In this document: positions 60,055 through 64,000 of the stretch, in pieces
Layout of the letters: every line of letters begins with the position of its first letter
How positions within the stretch are numbered: the first letter of the stretch is position 1
Assembly (NCBI GenBank): GCA_020064725.1
Contig: JAGTWJ010000019.1
Coordinates: 496,001-560,000 of the forward strand
Source: Drechslerella dactyloides
Lineage: Eukaryota; Ascomycota; Orbiliomycetes; Orbiliales; Orbiliaceae
DNA: 64,000 nt
Direction: 5' to 3'
Translations under genes and position numbers: made by a program
The notes under the pieces: model-generated
The model's input: the letters and a program-made list of their open reading frames with translations, nothing else
The model's database searches: none
What the model was told of the DNA's origin: nothing

Positions 60055-60661
60055 TGCTATAAATTTCACCCGCATAATCGAATGGGACAGTATGGAGTTC
60101 TTCCATTTTTCCCTTTATTTTCCTTTATTTTTCCTTTGAAGGTGTTATATCGTGATACGCTATGCATGCTGGTCATTTGGAGGAATCGGTTGAATACGGC
60201 GGGATCTGTATATACGAATGTACGTCGCAAGTTACCACGCGTTAACACTATCACGCTGCCATGTTTTTATTATATTACTACTTACTTCTCTTCCGATATA
60301 TACCCTTCTTACGCTCCTTGCGGGCGGTATCGCTGCCTCTGCTTAACTTGCTCATTCTCGAGCGCACGTTTGTCGGTAAATTATTATATTCAGCCGGCTG
60401 TTAATCTTACAATGCATACTATTCACGTACATCTACAGGTCAATGCTTTGATAGATGAAATAAAAATCAATTGAGAAAATGCTATAGTACACCCGGGCTC
60501 CCCAAACCCGGTCTCGCAGCGCTAACCCAAACCCCAAACCCAGAAACTCCAACTCCCACCGACTCCCAACCCAACGCACGCCACCCGAAATGCAACACCC
60601 GCGACACCAACAACGACACACGACAACGACAATCCACCCACGACCGACACCCGCACGACGT
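60055..60661. other. Convergent intergenic region
   Basis: About 600 bases, AT-rich to 60470 and then C/A-rich near the next gene's 3' end. No gene or repeat supported. Confidence 0.5.
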
Positions 60662-62467
60662 CTAAGACGGCGGCGGCTGCCTTCTCCGCCGGCGAGGACG
60701 CGGCTCGACCCACCGCCTCACGAGGCCATATCTGCCCGGCAGCGAGTGCCGCAGCGGACCGGGAGGCGGCGCCTCGCGAGAGTTGGTGGTAAGACCGTAC
60801 CCGGCCTCGTCGAAGCCAAAGTATTCGTCGTCCTCATCCAGCGTGAAGTCGAACACATTGTCCGGATCGACGGGTTCCTCCTCCTCCTCTTCGTCGTCGA
60901 CGTTAGCAGGGACGTTCGCAGGGACGTGGTCGACACCGACACCGTTGTGGTTCTCTGGCGTGGGCGGCCGAGAGTAGTCCGTGTTGGTGTCGGTGTAGGT
61001 TGCGTCGCTGCTGCCGCTGCTGCACGTCGACGGTAGGGCACAGCCTTCACCGTCGGACGCGACGGCCGAGGCTGTGTCGGAGGAGGAGGAGCTGGAGCTG
61101 GAGCTGGGGTCGGTACCCCAGCCGTCGCTGAAGCCGTCTATGTCGCTGGCGGAGCTCGCGGACCCGTTGTCGTCGGGCCACGTGCTGTCGTCGTCGGCAG
61201 GGACGGGGACGTTGGACGGGCCCGGTGCGGCGGAGGGGACGGGCCCGTCGTTCGGACCGTCGACGACGCTGTTGCGTCCAACGTCCGGAGCGGCGTCGCC
61301 ATCGCCGTCGCCATCGCCCACGAGGGTCCCCGAGCTGCTGTCGCTGGTGTCGACGAGCGTCGACGACCCGGACTCGCCATCGCTGGCGTCCGACGGTGGA
61401 GGAGGCGGCGGGATGATGGCCACCACGGGGTCGAAGGCGACGCGCAGCTCGGGAGCCGGCCAGACCGTCACGACCGGGTTGAAGGTGACGGTCGGGCTGG
61501 GGGTCGCGATCCTCGTCCGCGGATCCAAGCTCGGGCTGGGGGTATTGCCCGCGCGTTCGGTCCGTACCCGCGGCATCCGGCGCAGCAGGCAGACCGTCGG
61601 CGGCCACGTCGGTCCGCCGGCCAGGTCTGCGAACGTCGGCTGCGGCTGCGACGGCCGCGGAGGAGGCGACGGCGGCGGCGACGGGGTTGACGGTGGCGAT
61701 GATCCCAGCCGGGTGTAATTGTGTCCGGCCGGAATCATCGAGGCGGCTTGGGTCGTGAGCCAGACTGCCAAGCTCACGGCGTGTTCGCCGGTGAAGGGAC
61801 GGCAGTCTGGCGCGGGGACGGGTGAGCGTCGACGCCTCCACCCCGTCCATCTGGCGATGGCGCCCCTGAGGGCAGCCCAGCGGGAGGGCCTCCTCTCCAC
61901 CCCGGCCGAGGGAACACCAACCAACGATGAGTTGATGGAGAGAGGTGGAGAAGGAGGGCAGCGGCAAAACCGCCTGAAGAGCCGGAGCCGGCAGCAGCGG
62001 AAGGCGCTGGGGCATCGACATCGACAGGGGCGGCGGGAGTCGACTTGGGGGGCTGGCACCACGATGGCGATGGGGTCCAGCCCGCGGACGGGAGAAGTAA
62101 AAGCTGGCCAGTACCAGTCCGAGCCCGGCGAGGGCGGCCAGCTCCAGCCCGACTCCAGCGAAGGGGACCAGCTCCAGTCCGAGGCCGTGTCTCGGGTGGG
62201 AGCTGGGAGGTCGGCGAGCCAGTCGTCCTCCTCCTCATCCGCCAGGACCCACACCGGCAGCGGAGCGCGCGGCGTGGGCGAGTGGAAAGAGAAGCCGTCG
62301 ACGGGGAGAAATCCATCGACGGCGGCGGTGAGAGAGGCGAGGGACGCGGGCGAGTGGACGGCCATGCGGCGGTCTTTAGAGGACTCCACTTGCTGAAGCA
62401 TCGTGGAGAGAACGAGGGCGAGAAGACGGAGGCAGAAGAAGAAGACGTGGGACGGAAAGAGCATCAC
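60662..62467 (-). CDS. GC-rich low-complexity ORF of unknown function (601 codons)
   Basis: Single long frame; not recognised. The N-terminus reads like a hydrophobic leader (SHVFFFCLRLLALVLSTML), although a start at Met 35 (MAVHSPASLASL) is equally possible. A threefold aromatic repeat follows (ASDWSWSPSLES, GWSWPPSPGS, DWYWPAFTS). A Cys/Arg-rich patch, Pro/Ser-rich stretches, a poly-Ser run and an acidic poly-Glu stretch come after it. The C-terminus is very basic (RPRRRRRQPPPS). High GC keeps other frames open too, so part of this may be non-coding or spliced. Its middle contains an inverted pair of the TIR core (61748-61810). Confidence 0.45.
   Translation of the reverse strand: MMLFPSHVFFFCLRLLALVLSTMLQQVESSKDRRMAVHSPASLASLTAAVDGFLPVDGFSFHSPTPRAPLPVWVLADEEEDDWLADLPAPTRDTASDWSWSPSLESGWSWPPSPGSDWYWPAFTSPVRGLDPIAIVVPAPQVDSRRPCRCRCPSAFRCCRLRLFRRFCRCPPSPPLSINSSLVGVPSAGVERRPSRWAALRGAIARWTGWRRRRSPVPAPDCRPFTGEHAVSLAVWLTTQAASMIPAGHNYTRLGSSPPSTPSPPPSPPPRPSQPQPTFADLAGGPTWPPTVCLLRRMPRVRTERAGNTPSPSLDPRTRIATPSPTVTFNPVVTVWPAPELRVAFDPVVAIIPPPPPPSDASDGESGSSTLVDTSDSSSGTLVGDGDGDGDAAPDVGRNSVVDGPNDGPVPSAAPGPSNVPVPADDDSTWPDDNGSASSASDIDGFSDGWGTDPSSSSSSSSSDTASAVASDGEGCALPSTCSSGSSDATYTDTNTDYSRPPTPENHNGVGVDHVPANVPANVDDEEEEEEPVDPDNVFDFTLDEDDEYFGFDEAGYGLTTNSREAPPPGPLRHSLPGRYGLVRRWVEPRPRRRRRQPPPS
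61748..61810. repeat. TIR-core inverted pair inside the low-complexity ORF
   Basis: Left arm 61748-61769 matches the intron-element arm at 19 of 22 positions. The right side, 61801-61810 (GGCAGTCTGG), is the exact inverse of the ten-base core CCAGACTGCC. The 31 bases between are GC-rich. It is a multiple-of-three-compatible part of the open frame, so if it is an insertion it has been read into protein. Confidence 0.5.
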
Positions 62468-62677
62468 CAGTCTACGAAGAAGATGTAATGAAGAGAGAGC
62501 AAAAGCCTACAAACGACAGAGGGAGGGCGCCTCTTTATACAGCCAGCCTTACTTACGCCCAGCAAGGCGGCCAGTTCGCGGCCAGCTTGCGAGAGTCAAT
62601 TTGCGTCGCCGAAAAGAACAGTCCTGCGAACATGTAATGTACATCTACGCTCCATCGCCACGATAATCCGCTCACCA

Positions 62678-63487
62678 TCACCAGCTCAGAGCGCTGCCAT
62701 CGCAAGCCGCGTCCTGCAGCGCCACCAGCGGCTCTCGACAGCGTCGCCGTCGCCCGCGGACGGCCAGGTACACTTCCTCGACCTTCTTCCTCGCCCGCGT
62801 CCGCCAGCTCGGCGCGTAGTACCCCGCGCGCAGGTCCTCGAGGTATATCAGCGGCCGCTTGACGCACGGGTAAAAGTACGTATCCTGCCACAGCAGACTC
62901 GCGCACCGGCGGGACTCGCGGAGCGCAGTCCTGACCGTTCCAACCTTCTCTCCATCAGCACTCCTATCCGTGGACGGGCGATAGTAAACCGCATCCCAGA
63001 CGACGGTGGCATTGTCGTGTTCGCTACCTGTCTTCCCCCCTTCCGACCAGTTCCACGGTAAACAGCGCTGGTTCGAGCCCGATTCTGTCCTTTCCTTGGG
63101 AATATTTCGTACGGCGTGTGTAGTGCCGGCGGTAGTAGGGACGGCGGTCCGCTCAAAGTCCTGCCGGAGGAGGTAGAAGTTCTGCAGCGAAATGTACCTT
63201 CCCGTGTCGCGATCGTATACGCCCGCCGCGCCGTCCCGCAGCATCGCCTGGGCGTCGGCCTCGAGGTGGGTCGGGTGGATGTGCGTCAGGACGACGACGG
63301 TGTTGTAGTGCCGGACCGAGTACTCGCGGTTCACCAGCCGGACGCCGCGGACGGTCAGCGTGATCGCGGGAGTCTCCACCGGCGAGGTTGAGATCGTTGA
63401 TGTCGTTTGGGGGGAGCGGCGGGCGGGGCGATTGCGGGAGTGGCGGGCGGGCGAGAAGGAGCGCTGGTGACGGTTGGCCATTGTCAT
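62678..63487 (-). CDS. Unknown protein, 269 residues
   Basis: Intronless frame with two early Met codons (63487 and 63481). Not recognised. The first 35 residues are Arg/Ser/Pro-rich. The next part looks folded: TLTVRGVRLVNREYSVRHYN, then VVVLTHIHPTHLEADAQAML, then RDTGRYISLQNFYLLRQDF. Later WQDTYFYPCVKRPLIYLEDL is conserved-looking. A less ordered piece in the middle (about 116-160) could be an unrecognised intron. No signal peptide or membrane helix. It is 210 bases upstream of the GC-rich ORF on the same strand. Confidence 0.5.
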   Translation of the reverse strand: MTMANRHQRSFSPARHSRNRPARRSPQTTSTISTSPVETPAITLTVRGVRLVNREYSVRHYNTVVVLTHIHPTHLEADAQAMLRDGAAGVYDRDTGRYISLQNFYLLRQDFERTAVPTTAGTTHAVRNIPKERTESGSNQRCLPWNWSEGGKTGSEHDNATVVWDAVYYRPSTDRSADGEKVGTVRTALRESRRCASLLWQDTYFYPCVKRPLIYLEDLRAGYYAPSWRTRARKKVEEVYLAVRGRRRRCREPLVALQDAACDGSALSW

Positions 63488-63818
63488 GTGTTATATACCG
63501 AACAGGGTGCGCTCTCGATCGGGATGCTTGGCCGTGGTGGTTAGCGGCGATGTATACCACTAGTATTATCTGTATTGTCGTCTACGGATTTTAATCTTGA
63601 TTTAGTAACTTTACGGGAGAGAATTCGATCAGAGGAACTGAGATTTTCTGATCGGTTGGCAGTCGATGTAAACTTAATTCCATCCGCCGTGCATGCGTGA
63701 TTGAAACGCCGGTAACACCTGTGCGACCACCCGTCCATCTGACGATTTTGATACAATCAGTACAAACAAACGTATGCCCACACGCATAATATATATGAAT
63801 ATGAACGAGTAGTATGGT
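63488..63818. other. Short intergenic region
   Basis: 331 bases between two minus-strand genes: the promoter of the 269-residue gene and the 3' end of the next. Nothing specific seen. Confidence 0.5.
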
Positions 63819-64000
63819 CTATAGGGTAGGCGACCGCCCTTCCTTCAGCGGCTGGAACACCTTTGTCCACAGATCGTGCTCCTCCCCGAGCAGATAGCTA
63901 ATCTCAACATCCCGATACCCCCACTCCGACCCCGTCTCCCCTTCCGCAGCCTTCATCACCTCGAGCGTCTGGATAATCTCGTCCAGCAGGATGGCCTTCC
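63819..64000 (-). CDS. C-terminal end of an unidentified protein (5' part outside the window)
   Basis: The minus frame is open from the window edge to TAG at 63819-63821, about 59 residues. It reads as protein (AILLDEIIQTLEVMKAAEG, then YRDVEISYLLGEEHDLWTKV) and ends in GRSPTL. Regular helix-like pattern; no family recognised. The start and most of the gene lie beyond base 64000. Confidence 0.55.
   Translation of the reverse strand, partial: KAILLDEIIQTLEVMKAAEGETGSEWGYRDVEISYLLGEEHDLWTKVFQPLKEGRSPTL

Noticed and set aside
1..64000. CRISPR arrays, rRNA, tRNA or complete transposon genes
   Set aside because: No regularly spaced repeats, no rRNA-like sequence, and no transposase or reverse-transcriptase motifs were seen on either strand.

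Overview
This 64 kb window is nuclear DNA from a filamentous ascomycete (Pezizomycotina). The evidence is dense genes with short introns (about 45-250 nt) that have GTANGT-type donors, CTAAC/CTGAC branch sites and YAG acceptors, together with a typical ascomycete gene set: a Git3-like GPCR, a bestrophin-like channel, a single-gene valyl-tRNA synthetase, a SAM carrier and a secreted TAP-type hydrolase. I cannot place it more finely from sequence alone. No rRNA, tRNA, CRISPR or complete transposon was seen.

Layout. 1-5 kb: the 3' four-fifths of the cohesin loader Scc2/Mis4 (+). 6.9-8.8 kb: bestrophin-family channel (+), with a small terminal-inverted-repeat element inside one intron. 10.2-11.4 kb: mitochondrial ribosomal protein uS7m (+). 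11.7-13.6 kb: F-box/LRR protein (-). 14.7-15.6 kb: secreted protein of unknown role (-). 17.8-18.6 kb: ubiquitin C-terminal hydrolase (-). 19.1-23.0 kb: spliceosomal DEAH helicase Prp22 (-), divergent from a membrane-anchored SDR (23.2-24.7 kb, +). 24.7-28.1 kb is gene-free and leads into a Git3-type GPCR (+). 31.8-34.5 kb: large unrecognised protein (-). 36.1-39.8 kb: valyl-tRNA synthetase (+), with a possible hidden mitochondrial presequence starting at an ACG. 40.4-45.8 kb: RhoGEF (-), divergent from the cohesion/RFC-like subunit DCC1 (46.6-47.8 kb, +). 48.0-49.0 kb: mitochondrial SAM carrier (-), divergent from a 78-codon ORF.

The last 15 kb is more accessory. It holds a Cys-rich small protein and a His/Cys-rich small protein (50.5 and 52.6 kb), a secreted TAP-type alpha/beta hydrolase (55.1-57.1 kb), a membrane-tethered globin-like protein (58.7-60.1 kb), two unrecognised GC-rich ORFs and the 3' end of one more gene. 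Gene-poor stretches here and at 9, 14, 16-17 and 25-27 kb are AT-richer and full of short palindromic words.

Most genes are independent housekeeping functions (cohesion, splicing, translation, ubiquitin, mitochondrial import), and I see no gene cluster for one pathway. The most unusual signals are: (1) a family of short TIR-like sequences (core TTGTCTCGTGAACCAGACTGCC) in an intron, in intergenic DNA and inside two reading frames; (2) the probable non-AUG dual-targeting start of the valyl-tRNA synthetase; (3) a 62-codon open extension past the Scc2 stop; (4) the metal-binding-type small proteins; and (5) the membrane-anchored globin-like protein. All exon joins were made by hand from frame and splice consensus.
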